Positions 44,866 to 53,869 of a stretch of 64,000 nt of DNA are shown one piece after another. The DNA comes from Desulfotalea sp. (lineage in GTDB: Bacteria > Desulfobacterota > Desulfobulbia > Desulfobulbales > Desulfocapsaceae), in NCBI GenBank assembly GCA_002733995.1, contig NVXR01000035.1, positions 62,001-126,000 of the forward strand, in the 5' to 3' direction. The notes under the pieces were generated by a model that ran no database searches, was not told the DNA's origin, and saw nothing but the letters and a program-made list of their open reading frames with translations. Numbering within the stretch: position 1 is the stretch's first letter; each line of letters starts with the position of its first letter. The translations under genes and the position numbers were made by a program.

Positions 44866-45367
44866 GGTTTTTTTCTAAATAGAGGCTAGTAAAGTCTGGT
44901 AGTAAGTTATCAAAGGTATTGTCTATATGTTCAGGAATAGTTCTGATTTCAGAGACGACCGTGATAAAATTATGGTCACCATCCCACCTGGGAACGATAT
45001 GGAAATGGAGGTGATCAGCAATACCTGCTCCTGCAATTTTCCCGAGGTTGCAGCCGATATTGAAACCATCTGGGTGGAGATGCTTTTTGAGTATTTTGGT
45101 CGACTGCTGGATGAGAAACATGAGGTCGCAGTGTTCTGTTATTGTTAGCTCAGTAATACAACCGGTATGTCTTACCGGGGCAATGAGAAGATGTCCGTTT
45201 GCGTAGGGGAACCTGTTGAGAAGCACAATGCCGCGTTTGTCCCTGTGGAGCAGAAGGTCATCCTTGCTTGATGGTTCATGGCCCGGAGGTTCAAAGATGC
45301 AGTGGGCTACTTTTTTTGCCTTGCCAAGTACATGGTCAATTCGCCATGGGGTCCAGAGTGTCTTCAT
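44858..45367 (-). CDS. HIT-family hydrolase
   Basis: A 169-residue histidine-triad protein with H119, H121 and H123 in DHLHFHIVP and the upstream FPYANGHLLIAP. The length and LNRFPYANGHLL resemble the bacterial Ap4A phosphorylase/HIT-hydrolase branch acting on dinucleoside polyphosphates or AMP conjugates; the natural substrate is unknown. It overlaps both neighbours (phosphoesterase upstream by 4 bp, mutS downstream by 8 bp), forming a three-gene operon. Confidence 0.9.
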   Translation of the reverse strand: MKTLWTPWRIDHVLGKAKKVAHCIFEPPGHEPSSKDDLLLHRDKRGIVLLNRFPYANGHLLIAPVRHTGCITELTITEHCDLMFLIQQSTKILKKHLHPDGFNIGCNLGKIAGAGIADHLHFHIVPRWDGDHNFITVVSEIRTIPEHIDNTFDNLLPDFTSLYLEKNHE

Positions 45368-45861
45368 TGTGGTGAGGGGAGGTTGTGGAGAGAGCCGTGG
45401 AGTCCCTTTCCGTCGATTTGTAAGATGGCATAGCTGCCAGGAAAGCCGTATTTGCCCGTGGATTTAAAACTACCAGGGTTTATAAGTAGGGTTGTTCCAA
45501 AGTAATGGCAGACAGGAATGTGGCTGTGCCCGTAGATGATGCAATCCATGGATGGAAACATTTGCAAAACGCGTTCTTCAATATTGTGGTGCTGACCTGC
45601 ACCATGGGTAATTCCGATGCTATGGCCTGCAATGGTGAGCTGTTTTTGGCTCGGCAATATTTTTTGGGTTTCCTGGTTACACATATTTCCCTGCACCGCG
45701 TACACCTTTTTATCGGCAAAGATGGAAAGTATTGAATGATCTGTGAGATCGCCACTATGGATGATAGCGTCGCAATGGGCAAATGCTCTGGCACAATGCC
45801 TAATGTACTGCTGGTCGGGATGCTGTATATGGGTGTCTGAAATAATACCTATGGTGTACAT
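45364..45861 (-). CDS. YfcE/MJ0936-type metallophosphoesterase
   Basis: A calcineurin-like phosphoesterase of about 165 residues. Metal ligands are visible in IISDTHIQ, HSGDLTD, GNMC and later THGAG and YGHSHIP, in the standard order. Members cleave phosphodiesters such as cyclic nucleotides in vitro; the role in the cell is open. The frame is open up to 46026, but family proteins begin MYTIGIISDTH, so the start is placed at the ATG at 45861. The stop overlaps the HIT gene start by 4 bp. Confidence 0.9.
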   Translation of the reverse strand: MYTIGIISDTHIQHPDQQYIRHCARAFAHCDAIIHSGDLTDHSILSIFADKKVYAVQGNMCNQETQKILPSQKQLTIAGHSIGITHGAGQHHNIEERVLQMFPSMDCIIYGHSHIPVCHYFGTTLLINPGSFKSTGKYGFPGSYAILQIDGKGLHGSLHNLPSPQ

Positions 45862-46181
45862 TTTATTCTCTAATTGTAAGTAATCTAAAATCAACCTAAA
45901 TTCATTATTGTAATAATGAAAGACAGAACAAGGAGCGGGTGAGAGGTTGCGCTGGGGACCTTCCACTGTAAAAGGTTCTGACACTAATTTGACTATATTC
46001 GCAACTATTAATAGTTGCGTTATCAAACGAAAGGTAGGTATACTACAATGTTTTATATTAACACATATAGCGTTTATTGCCGCTGTTGGATTGTAAGCGA
46101 TTTACAGTTGATGAAATAGTGGCACTACATTAATCGATTACCGGTACGCCGGTTCATATTGAAAACGAACGGAGAAGTGGA
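45862..46181. other. Intergenic region between the phosphoesterase and efp
   Basis: A 320 bp gap between divergent genes. It contains the perfect 20-bp palindrome at 46000-46019 and a short hairpin ACCGG-TACG-CCGGT at 46140-46152, 30 bp before efp. Promoters for both genes should lie here, but no strong match was found. Confidence 0.5.
46000..46019. repeat. Perfect 20-bp palindrome, candidate operator
   Basis: CGCAACTATT (46000-46009) is directly followed by AATAGTTGCG (46010-46019), its exact reverse complement. A TTGACT lies 5 bp upstream. Symmetry without a loop suits a protein-binding site more than a terminator. Confidence 0.6.
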
Positions 46182-46745
46182 ATGCTGAGTGCCTCAGATT
46201 TACGTAAAGGTCTTAAAGTTCAAATAGATGGAAATCCATATGTTGTAATTGATTTCGAATTTTCAAAGCCGGGTAAGGGGCAGGCCCTGTACCGTTGTAA
46301 AATGCGGAACATGATTTCTGGTAATCAGTTGGTCCAGACATATCGTTCCAATGATAAATTTGAAAAGCCTGATCTTGAAGAGCGAAAGATGCAGTATCTA
46401 TATAATGGTGGTGGGGAATACCACTTTATGGATACCGAAAATTTTGATCAAATGTTTATAACAACAGAGCAGCTTGGTGAAAATAAAAGCTTTTTGGTAG
46501 ACAATATGGAAGTTGATATGTTGTTTTTTGAGGGCCAGGCAATTGATATTACCATGCCGATGTTTGTCTATCTTAACGTTACTACAGCTGATCCTTGGGC
46601 TAAAGGTGATACCTCTGGAAACGATACCAAGCCTGTAACTGTGGAAACGGGTTATGAGCTTCAGGTACCACCCTTTGTTGAAGAGGGTGATAAAATACAG
46701 ATAGATACCCGTACCGGGGCGTATGTTACCCGAGTGAAAGAATAA
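46182..46745 (+). CDS. efp: Elongation factor P
   Basis: EF-P (187 residues) rescues ribosomes stalled at consecutive prolines. Its three beta-barrel domains are complete, with the signature near 150 (TVETGYELQVPPFVEEGDKI read in parts). The tip of domain I reads SKPGKGQALYRCK, with lysine K32 at the position that is beta-lysylated in E. coli (K34). The epmA gene 5 bp downstream would supply that modification. GGAGAAG precedes the ATG. Confidence 0.98.
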   Translation: MLSASDLRKGLKVQIDGNPYVVIDFEFSKPGKGQALYRCKMRNMISGNQLVQTYRSNDKFEKPDLEERKMQYLYNGGGEYHFMDTENFDQMFITTEQLGENKSFLVDNMEVDMLFFEGQAIDITMPMFVYLNVTTADPWAKGDTSGNDTKPVTVETGYELQVPPFVEEGDKIQIDTRTGAYVTRVKE

Positions 46746-46750
46746 CACTG

Positions 46751-47668
46751 ATGTTACAGGTAGAGAGATTGCACCAGCGTGCATCGCTAATGGCTAGTCT
46801 GCGGTCTTTCTTTGCCGGACGGGGGTTTCTTGAAGTCGATACGCCCATTCGGCAACCTGTTCTTATCCCAGAGCGTTATATCGAACCTTTACGCTCTGAA
46901 GGAGCGTACCTGCAAACTTCTCCCGAGCTTTGCATGAAAAGGCTTTTGGCCTCCGGTTGTGCCAAAATATTTCAAATTTGTCCCTGTTTTAGGAAAAATG
47001 AGCAGGGACGACGTCATTTGGAAGAATTCACCATGCTTGAGTGGTATCACTCAGGAGAAAGCTATCTCAAATTAATGGCTGATTGTGAGGAATTGCTACG
47101 ATTCGTCCAACAGCAATTTATCTTGCAGTCGGATCTACACGGCTATACACGTAGTTTTTTTGCAGGGTTTGATTTTGAGTCAGCCTGGGAAAGGCTGACG
47201 GTGGAGTCCGCCTTTCAAAAATATAGTCCCTGCAGTGTAAAAGAAGCCTTGGCAGACAATAGCTTTGATGAAATTCTGGTGGAGTATGTCGAGCCTGAGC
47301 TCGGCAAGAAAACGCCTACCTTTTTGTTGAATTATCCCTTGGAGCTCGGTTCTCTTGCAAAGGCAAAGGCTACAGAGCCTGATACTGTCGAGCGATTTGA
47401 ACTGTATCTTGGTGGCATTGAACTCGCCAATGGTTTTTCCGAATTAACTGACGCCGCTGAGCAGAGATTACGCTTCGAAGAGGAAATCGTGGATATAAAA
47501 AGAACATGGGGGCAAGATATCACAATGCCCGATGTCTTTTTGAGGGATATAGAAAACATTAAGGTTGCCGCTGGAATAGCACTGGGGGTAGATCGACTAT
47601 TTATGTTGGCCCTTGGGGCTGAAGACATTGCTGATGTGGTAAGCTTCTCACCCGCAGACCTCGTGTAA
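46751..47668 (+). CDS. epmA: EF-P (R)-beta-lysine ligase EpmA
   Basis: A 305-residue paralogue of the lysyl-tRNA synthetase catalytic core (also PoxA/GenX) that attaches (R)-beta-lysine to EF-P. It lacks the N-terminal anticodon-binding domain. Class II motifs are visible: FLEVDTPIRQPVLIPE (motif 1 region), CFRKNEQGRRH with EFTMLEWY (motif 2) and ALGVDRLFML (motif 3). It follows efp by 5 bp, a direct enzyme/substrate pairing. The aminomutase EpmB, which makes the beta-lysine, is not in the window. Confidence 0.95.
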   Translation: MLQVERLHQRASLMASLRSFFAGRGFLEVDTPIRQPVLIPERYIEPLRSEGAYLQTSPELCMKRLLASGCAKIFQICPCFRKNEQGRRHLEEFTMLEWYHSGESYLKLMADCEELLRFVQQQFILQSDLHGYTRSFFAGFDFESAWERLTVESAFQKYSPCSVKEALADNSFDEILVEYVEPELGKKTPTFLLNYPLELGSLAKAKATEPDTVERFELYLGGIELANGFSELTDAAEQRLRFEEEIVDIKRTWGQDITMPDVFLRDIENIKVAAGIALGVDRLFMLALGAEDIADVVSFSPADLV

Positions 47669-47874
47669 CCTACGAGACTTAGGTGCTGTCTCTTGTCCCC
47701 TCTTGGATGATTGCAACGACGCTCAGTACTATTTTAAGCGCGGGTAGAGTAATATCCGATCTCGAATATGTAATTATTGAGCTGCATTTCAACGACATTT
47801 ATTGTGCGCTTCCTCAATAACTCTCCCCATGCTTCAAAACTCTCATCAGACGGCTTTGAAGCACAGATAAGCCG

Positions 47875-49659
47875 TTACTTCTTTCTTCTCTTTTTTCCTG
47901 GGACGTTATTTCTAAAAAATTCCTTTTCTATAATTCTTCTGGCCTTTAATCTTTCCGCCTGACCTTTTGAAACAACAATCCGCTTTTTAGACTCCGGATC
48001 GATTTCTGCAACGTACATTGCGGTGGAGAGTGATCCCGGCGTCGGGGTGAAATCCTGGAATTTTCTTATGGTCAGGTCGAGTTTCTTCATATCATTTACC
48101 AGACGAATGTTGCAATGAGGGGCCGATCCGGGATGAGAAGAGATGACGTAAGGGGTGAGCTCGACGGTCTTGTTCTTTGTCTTTTTGCCAATTTTCCGAC
48201 ATTTTGCCACAAATTCTTCGAGAAGAGAGTGGGGCTCTTTGTGCATGAGTCGTAGGGTCTCTGGGTCGGTGTGTTCCGGTGCAATTTTAATTGATCCCGG
48301 TGTGTGACTCGAGATAATACGTTCCATAAGCTTAGGCGTTTTCAGCAGGAGCTCCATCCTCAGTCCAGATGAAATAAACAGATGTTTTACTGTCTTTATG
48401 TTTGCAACGTCCTTGAGTAGTTGCAGGAAGAGCTCCTCATCTATCTGCAAATGAGTGCATACTTTGGGGTAGAGACAATCCCTTTTTTTGCATGTGCCTA
48501 TGGCACAGGTTGTCCCGTAAAGATTTGCTGTAGGGCCACCAAGGTCACTTATCGTTCCAGAAAAATCGGGGCTTTGGGCAATCGTGTTGCACTCATGAAG
48601 AATTGACTTATGGCTTCTTGAGACTATTGCCGGGCCCTGGTGTCTGGTGATGCTGCAAAATGAGCAATTTCCAGAACAACCTCGAACGATAGTAACCGAA
48701 TCCTTAATCATGTGGTAGGCAGGGATGTTTTGCTTTGCTGGATGGGGTTTTCTTGAAAATGGTAGGGCATAAATCTGGTCCAGTTCAGCTGGTTGAAGAG
48801 GCTTGGGCTGGGGATATTGCACAACCCAATGGGTTTGCTGCCGCTGGAGTACAATGCGGGACGAATATGCTCTTAAATGTTTATCTGTCTCAATTTCGGC
48901 CTCTAAAAAGAAGCGGTTGTCCTGTAGTATCTTCTCATAGGAAGGGAGGGTGAGAAACTTTCGTGCCTGGGCTCGTTCGTGTTCGGCAAAAAGCTCGTCA
49001 ATTTCTTTGTCTGTTACACGCAAGCATGTACCTGGGATTGCCGTTAATGAGAGATTCTTCGCACATCGGTTGGCTATCTCAATAATAGCTTTTTCCCCCA
49101 TACCGTAGACGAGCAAGTCAGCTTTGGCATCGGTTAAAAAGGAAGCTCTTAACTTGTTTTGTTTGTAGTCAAAGTGGACGAACCGCCGCAATGACCCTTC
49201 AATACCACCAAGAACAAGCGGAATTTTGCCATAGGCGGACCGTGCGAGAGATGTGTAGATAAGAGTTGCGCGGTCAGGTCTTCGGCGTTCTTTTTTCTCT
49301 TTGGCTGACCCCCTCCATGGATTTCCATCAGGGGAGTAAGAATCGCTGGTTCTTACCTTGCCATTACCTGTGTAGTTGGCCACAATAGAGTCGAGATTTC
49401 CTGCAGTAATTCCGCAAAAGAGCCGAGGTGCAGGATATGATTTAAAGTCGACACCACTGTCAAAGCGGGGTTGGGAGAGGATGGCAACCTTGTATCCTTG
49501 GTCTTCGAGAACGCGTCCAATGAGGGCTATACCAAAGGAGGGGTGGTCTATATACGCATCGCCGGTAACAAGTAAAACGTCTATATGTTGCCAGCCTTTA
49601 GCCTTACACTCCTCCCAAGAGATGGGTAAGGGAGGAGCGGTGTTGTGATTGTTCTGCAT
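47875..49659 (-). CDS. YgiQ-family radical SAM protein
   Basis: A 594-residue member of the YgiQ/UPF0313 family. The N-terminal part (HIDVLLVTGDAYIDHPSFG) is a B12-binding-like or Rossmann domain typical of the family. The radical SAM cluster motif is in IVRGCSGNCSFCSITRHQG (three cysteines in CxxxCxxC spacing). The C-terminal region includes CKKRDCLYP and ends in a basic tail. The reaction is not known. It is convergent with epmA; two overlapping short inverted repeats lie at 47831-47876. Confidence 0.92.
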   Translation of the reverse strand: MQNNHNTAPPLPISWEECKAKGWQHIDVLLVTGDAYIDHPSFGIALIGRVLEDQGYKVAILSQPRFDSGVDFKSYPAPRLFCGITAGNLDSIVANYTGNGKVRTSDSYSPDGNPWRGSAKEKKERRRPDRATLIYTSLARSAYGKIPLVLGGIEGSLRRFVHFDYKQNKLRASFLTDAKADLLVYGMGEKAIIEIANRCAKNLSLTAIPGTCLRVTDKEIDELFAEHERAQARKFLTLPSYEKILQDNRFFLEAEIETDKHLRAYSSRIVLQRQQTHWVVQYPQPKPLQPAELDQIYALPFSRKPHPAKQNIPAYHMIKDSVTIVRGCSGNCSFCSITRHQGPAIVSRSHKSILHECNTIAQSPDFSGTISDLGGPTANLYGTTCAIGTCKKRDCLYPKVCTHLQIDEELFLQLLKDVANIKTVKHLFISSGLRMELLLKTPKLMERIISSHTPGSIKIAPEHTDPETLRLMHKEPHSLLEEFVAKCRKIGKKTKNKTVELTPYVISSHPGSAPHCNIRLVNDMKKLDLTIRKFQDFTPTPGSLSTAMYVAEIDPESKKRIVVSKGQAERLKARRIIEKEFFRNNVPGKKRRKK

Positions 49660-49685
49660 TTAAAAAATATTATTAATTATTCGCC

Positions 49686-51107
49686 TTACATTAAGGCGGA
49701 GTTTACGTAGAGGTGACAAACAATGGAGGCCGCATATCCAATAGCAATAACAGGCGTCCATTTGAGATGGGCGTTAAAGGTGTAGATGCCTCGGGCCGAA
49801 CCCATTAGGGCAACGCCCGCCGCTGATCCGATGGAAAGAAGGCTACCGCCTACTCCTGCCGTTAGGGTTACCAGCAGCCAGTGTCCATGGGACATATCTG
49901 GGAGCATGGTCAAAACGGCAAACATTACGGGGATGTTATCGACAATCGCGGATAGAATGCCGACCAGGATATTTGCGGTAAGAGGACCGAGGTCGAGGTA
50001 TAGCGCTTTTGATACCAGAGCGAGGTAGCCAAACTGAGCAAGGCCTCCTACACAGAGTATAACTCCATAGAAGAAGAGTAGGGTATCCCATTCTGCACGG
50101 GCAATTTTCTTAAAGAGATCAAATGGGTCTGGCTTGGCATGGTATGTTTGATAGGCAAGTGGGTTGTCATCAATGTCGTAGCTCTTATGCTCTTTTCTTT
50201 TAAGGTAGTAAGAGAAAAAGCCAAGGTATCCGAGGCCAAGCATCATGCCGCTTGCGGGTGGAAGGTGCAGGAAGTTATGAAATGATACGGCGGTGACAAT
50301 GGTGCAGAGAAAGAGAAAAATTATTCTCTTGGCACCAAGTTTCATAACATACTGGTCTTTACTTGGTTGTGGCGTATTTTTGCTTATTGCAAAGTTCATG
50401 AATATGGCGGGAATGATCCAGTTAACAAGCGATGGGAGGAAAATTGCAAAAAACTCGCTGAACTTAACCACGCCTTTTTGCCAGACCATCAGGGTAGTGA
50501 TATCGCCAAAAGGAGAAAAGGCCCCACCTGCGTTTGCCGCAACAACGATATTGATACAGGCAAGTGAGATGAATTTTTTATCGTTTCCGCCAACGGCCAT
50601 GGCTACTGCACCCATAAGGAGGGCGGTGGTCAGGTTGTCAGCGATGGGTGAAATCATAAATGCAAGAACACCGGTAACCCAAAAAACAGCTCGGAGGGAA
50701 AAGCCTCTTGTGACGAGCCAGGATCGGAGAGCCTGGAACACATTTCTTTCATCCATGGCATTAATGTAGGTCATGGCCACGAGGAGAAAGAGAAACAGCT
50801 CAGCATATTCGAGGAGGTTGTGGCGAATGGCTATTTCTGCGGAGTGCGTGTCGCCCATTTGGTTAAAGGTGACTGCCACTAAAATCCAGATGACTCCAGC
50901 TGCCATCAGTACAGGTTTAGATTTTCGTAAATGAAGTTGTTCTTCCAGGATGACAAGGGAGTAGGCGCCAACGAACAAAAGAACAGAAAGGATGCCAAAA
51001 AATGAGCCAGTAAGGTTAGCAACCTCTTGACCTCCATTACCACTACTAGCAATGGCGAAGGTTGCAGGTACTAACGCAACACAAAGGGCAAAAATCAATT
51101 TTTTCAT
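49686..51107 (-). CDS. nhaD: Na+/H+ antiporter NhaD
   Basis: A sodium/proton antiporter of the NhaD family (ion transporter superfamily), extruding Na+ in exchange for H+; typical of marine and alkali-tolerant bacteria. The protein starts with a signal-like helix (LIFALCVALVPATFAIASS), then 11-12 membrane helices. Family features include ISPIADNLTTALLMGAV with the conserved Asp-Asn, NAGGAFSPFGDITTLMVW and VDNIPVMFAVLTM. The open frame begins at 51161, but that lies on the promoter -10 site, and AGGA lies before the ATG at 51107, so the latter is chosen (473 residues). Confidence 0.95.
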   Translation of the reverse strand: MKKLIFALCVALVPATFAIASSGNGGQEVANLTGSFFGILSVLLFVGAYSLVILEEQLHLRKSKPVLMAAGVIWILVAVTFNQMGDTHSAEIAIRHNLLEYAELFLFLLVAMTYINAMDERNVFQALRSWLVTRGFSLRAVFWVTGVLAFMISPIADNLTTALLMGAVAMAVGGNDKKFISLACINIVVAANAGGAFSPFGDITTLMVWQKGVVKFSEFFAIFLPSLVNWIIPAIFMNFAISKNTPQPSKDQYVMKLGAKRIIFLFLCTIVTAVSFHNFLHLPPASGMMLGLGYLGFFSYYLKRKEHKSYDIDDNPLAYQTYHAKPDPFDLFKKIARAEWDTLLFFYGVILCVGGLAQFGYLALVSKALYLDLGPLTANILVGILSAIVDNIPVMFAVLTMLPDMSHGHWLLVTLTAGVGGSLLSIGSAAGVALMGSARGIYTFNAHLKWTPVIAIGYAASIVCHLYVNSALM

Positions 51108-51160
51108 TATTGTTTTTCCTGGGTAAAGTTTACGAGTAAAGAAGGGATAAGAATGTCGCA

Positions 51161-51189
51161 ATTATAACAACAGGAACAGGGCATGGCAA
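51161..51189 (-). promoter_or_regulatory. Sigma-70-type promoter for nhaD
   Basis: On the minus strand TTGCCA (51184-51189) is followed after exactly 17 bp by a perfect TATAAT (51161-51166). Transcription would start near 51154, 47 nt before the nhaD ATG. The site overlaps an imperfect inverted repeat (ACAGGGCATGG with CCATGTCCTGT, 51176-51202) that could be an operator or the end of the upstream transcript. Confidence 0.65.
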
Positions 51190-51237
51190 GTCCATGTCCT
51201 GTTATCCTGTGAAATAGCACCCTGGGGAAGGAGGTAT

Positions 51238-51256
51238 CCCCCCGGAACAGGGGGGG
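51238..51256 (-). terminator. G/C-rich stem-loop after the sulfate permease gene
   Basis: CCCCCC (51238-51243) and GGGGGG (51250-51255) flank a 6-nt loop, 19 bp past the permease stop codon. There is no T-tract. It probably marks the 3' end of the permease transcript. Confidence 0.4.
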
Positions 51257-51274
51257 AACACTTGGTCGCAGAAA

Positions 51275-53422
51275 TTATATCGTTTTTGGAATATATTTGG
51301 TGAGAGGGCAGTTATTGCAACCGGCCTTGGGTAAATCGGTGCCATTATGTATTCGTTTTACGAGAGCTGCAACAGCAGCTTTGCTGTCGGGGAACATATG
51401 TTGTCTTCCTACCTCTTCGATGAGGCCTGTTCTCTCCATTACGTCGAGTACTTGCATCTTCACCCCGCACATAGCAAAACCTATATCGGCGCTACGTATG
51501 CGTTTGCAAAGCATTTCCAGAGCTTCTTCTCCAGATGCGTCCATGTCGTTTATGCCACGGGCATCAAGGAGGATGTAGCGTAGGTCTGGCTGTTCCGTTC
51601 TGAACTTGAGAACTTGTTCATCAAGGTAGCTGGCATTGGCAAAAAATAGGGCACCGTCAAATCGTACAACTGATATATGACGACAACCTTTTAGGCGATA
51701 ATCCTCAGCACTTTTGAGTACGTTGTCTTCCGTTAGAGAAAGAGTAGCAACAACGGGTCTCATCGATTTATAGAGAAATACGACCATTGACAGCGCAACA
51801 CCGACCATGATGCCTTTATCTAAATGAGGAGCAAAGTATAACGTTACAAAAAAGCATAAGACAGAGATTGCACCATCGTACCATTGGGCCTTCCAAGCAT
51901 GTACAAAACCCTTAATATTCACCAGGCCAATAACTGCCATCATGATAACTGCTGCAAGTACTGCCTGTGGGAGATGGTAGAGTAAGGGGGTAAAGAATAA
52001 CAGGGTGATAACTACCATGACCGAGGTGACCACGGATGAGATACCTGAAAGGGCACCCGCCTGAAGGTTGACCGCGGATCTGGAAAATGACCCGGATACG
52101 GCATAACTTGAACCTATAGAACCTATCATATTGGCAAGACCTTGGCCAATGAGCTCTTGGTTGGGGTCCAGTTTTTGCCCAGTCTTTGCTGCCATAGCTT
52201 TTGCAATTGCAATAGCCTCCATGAAGCCGAGCAAAGATATTATGATCGCAGTTGGGAACAGTTTAACAAAAGTTTTCATGTTAAGATCAGGAACGGCAAA
52301 AGTAGGAAGTCCTTCAGGGATTCTTCCGACCACAGCTCCACCACCCATAAAGAGTAGACTTGTTAGATCAAGTGGAGTGTTGCCAACTTTTAAGCGCCAG
52401 ATATTGTTATCGGTTGTTATGCCTTGTGGTATGTCTGTCTGGTTGTAAAAAGAGTACTGATCGTCTGTGTGTACGGCCTCAAATTTAAGACTACGTAGCT
52501 CTCTGCGCATGAGATGGGTCTCGTGTTTTACTTCTCCCATTTCAAGGGTGAGGGTTGCAACTTGCCCCTGTAGGTCGATCAATCTTGCTGTTGGTTTGTC
52601 GTTGTTTTTGAGTTCATCATCAATTTCGATGCCGACTGCAGATCTCTTGTTTCCTAGTCTTTCGATTGTGCTAATAGAATGGTTAAAAGCACTAATCTTT
52701 TCCGCAATTCCAGGATATGCGATAGCAGAAATGTCAACCTTGGTATCGTTGTTAAAATGGGTGAAGTATGAGATGATTGTTGTAATTGTAACGGCGATAA
52801 GGACGTTTGGAATCTTTGGATTAATTTTTCTCAGTACCACCATTATTACAACCGCTGCAATCCCATATAGCAGTGTTGGAAGATGTGTATAATCCATTGC
52901 TGCCTGGGCAACTCTCATCATGGTTTCGTAATGATGTTCTGCCTTGTCGACGTACACACCAAAAAACTTTGAAAACTGAGATGAGGCAATAATTATAGCC
53001 GCCGCATTGGTAAATCCATTGACAACCGGGTGGGACAGAAAATTGACCACCAGACCTAGGCGTAAAACACCAAGGGAAAATTGAAAGATACCAACCGTCA
53101 GGGCAAGTATTACTGAATATGCGATGAATTCTGCGGAGCCAGCAGTCGCTAAAGGTTCAAGAGAGGCGGCTGACATGAGAGAAACGACAGCCACTGGGCC
53201 CGTCGCAAGCTGCCTACTGGAACCAAAAAGTGCTGCCACCATGGGGGGGAGAAACGCCGCGTATAGACCATAATATGCGGGGAGGCCTGCGAGCTGTGCG
53301 TAGGCCATAGATTGTGGGATAAGAACAAGGGCTACTGTGAGTCCTGCAAGGAAATCTGTTTTGAATTTACCGCCACTGTAACCTTTGAACCAATCTAGAA
53401 AGGGTAAAATCTTAAGAATCAT
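51275..53422 (-). CDS. SulP-family sulfate/anion permease with STAS domain and long loop insertion
   Basis: A 715-residue SulP transporter, longer than the usual 550-600. The membrane part starts with the family region (VALVLIPQSMAYAQLAGLPA) and has NLQAGALSGISSVVTS and other helices; the STAS domain is at about 580-690 (ILLDARGINDMDASGEEAL). About 130 extra residues are inserted at 222-355, between two membrane segments, where relatives have a short loop. The insert is polar and partly coiled-coil (LIDLQGQVATLTLEMGEVKH). In a sulfate reducer it likely imports sulfate by H+ or Na+ symport, but the substrate is inferred. The C-terminus ends CNNCPLTKY. A small ORF with a strong ribosome site lies 61 bp upstream. 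Confidence 0.93.
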   Translation of the reverse strand: MILKILPFLDWFKGYSGGKFKTDFLAGLTVALVLIPQSMAYAQLAGLPAYYGLYAAFLPPMVAALFGSSRQLATGPVAVVSLMSAASLEPLATAGSAEFIAYSVILALTVGIFQFSLGVLRLGLVVNFLSHPVVNGFTNAAAIIIASSQFSKFFGVYVDKAEHHYETMMRVAQAAMDYTHLPTLLYGIAAVVIMVVLRKINPKIPNVLIAVTITTIISYFTHFNNDTKVDISAIAYPGIAEKISAFNHSISTIERLGNKRSAVGIEIDDELKNNDKPTARLIDLQGQVATLTLEMGEVKHETHLMRRELRSLKFEAVHTDDQYSFYNQTDIPQGITTDNNIWRLKVGNTPLDLTSLLFMGGGAVVGRIPEGLPTFAVPDLNMKTFVKLFPTAIIISLLGFMEAIAIAKAMAAKTGQKLDPNQELIGQGLANMIGSIGSSYAVSGSFSRSAVNLQAGALSGISSVVTSVMVVITLLFFTPLLYHLPQAVLAAVIMMAVIGLVNIKGFVHAWKAQWYDGAISVLCFFVTLYFAPHLDKGIMVGVALSMVVFLYKSMRPVVATLSLTEDNVLKSAEDYRLKGCRHISVVRFDGALFFANASYLDEQVLKFRTEQPDLRYILLDARGINDMDASGEEALEMLCKRIRSADIGFAMCGVKMQVLDVMERTGLIEEVGRQHMFPDSKAAVAALVKRIHNGTDLPKAGCNNCPLTKYIPKTI

Positions 53423-53483
53423 TATGTCACCTTTTTCGTGTCAAATACATTGCGAAGTATGAGCAATGTGGAGACACTTCTTC

Positions 53484-53594
53484 CTATGTTTTTGTGATAA
53501 TAGAACCATGATTATAAAAGTGTATGTGTTGATACAATTGGTGTTTGTCAGGTGCATGGAGCCAGCTGCGTGCCAATTCAAAAAAATGATTCAT
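53484..53594 (-). CDS. Candidate 36-residue small protein or leader peptide
   Basis: On the minus strand AGGAG is followed by a 7-nt spacer and ATG at 53594, then 36 sense codons and a TAG at 53484. The product starts MNHFFELARSWLH and is rich in His (six) and aromatic residues, with no membrane segment. It lies 61 bp before the sulfate permease start in the same direction and so may be a leader peptide or a small partner. The textbook ribosome site is the main support; no homologue is known to me. Confidence 0.45.
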   Translation of the reverse strand: MNHFFELARSWLHAPDKHQLYQHIHFYNHGSIITKT

Positions 53595-53869
53595 TGTAAA
53601 ACTCCTGAAATTAAGATTGCGATATAGGTAAAATGTTTAGTTGCCTATATAATTTATAAAGTAGAAAGGCTAATATTAAAAAATGAATCAACATTCATAA
53701 TATGATTTTTAATCAAAGCGTCTTTTGCTATAAAGTCAAGGAAAAATGGCGTTTTGGGTGTCTCTTGGGTACACAAAATTGCATTTTATATGAAAATATG
53801 GTTATGAAAAGAGGTAAGGAAAATTACGCTGTAATATATGAGAATCGTTCCTGATAGTTCTGGAGTATA
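53595..53869. other. AT-rich divergent control region
   Basis: About 275 bp between the small ORF (-) and the response regulator (+). Very AT-rich, for example around 53635-53700. It should hold promoters for both directions; none has convincing -35/-10 spacing. No RNA gene is seen. Confidence 0.45.
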
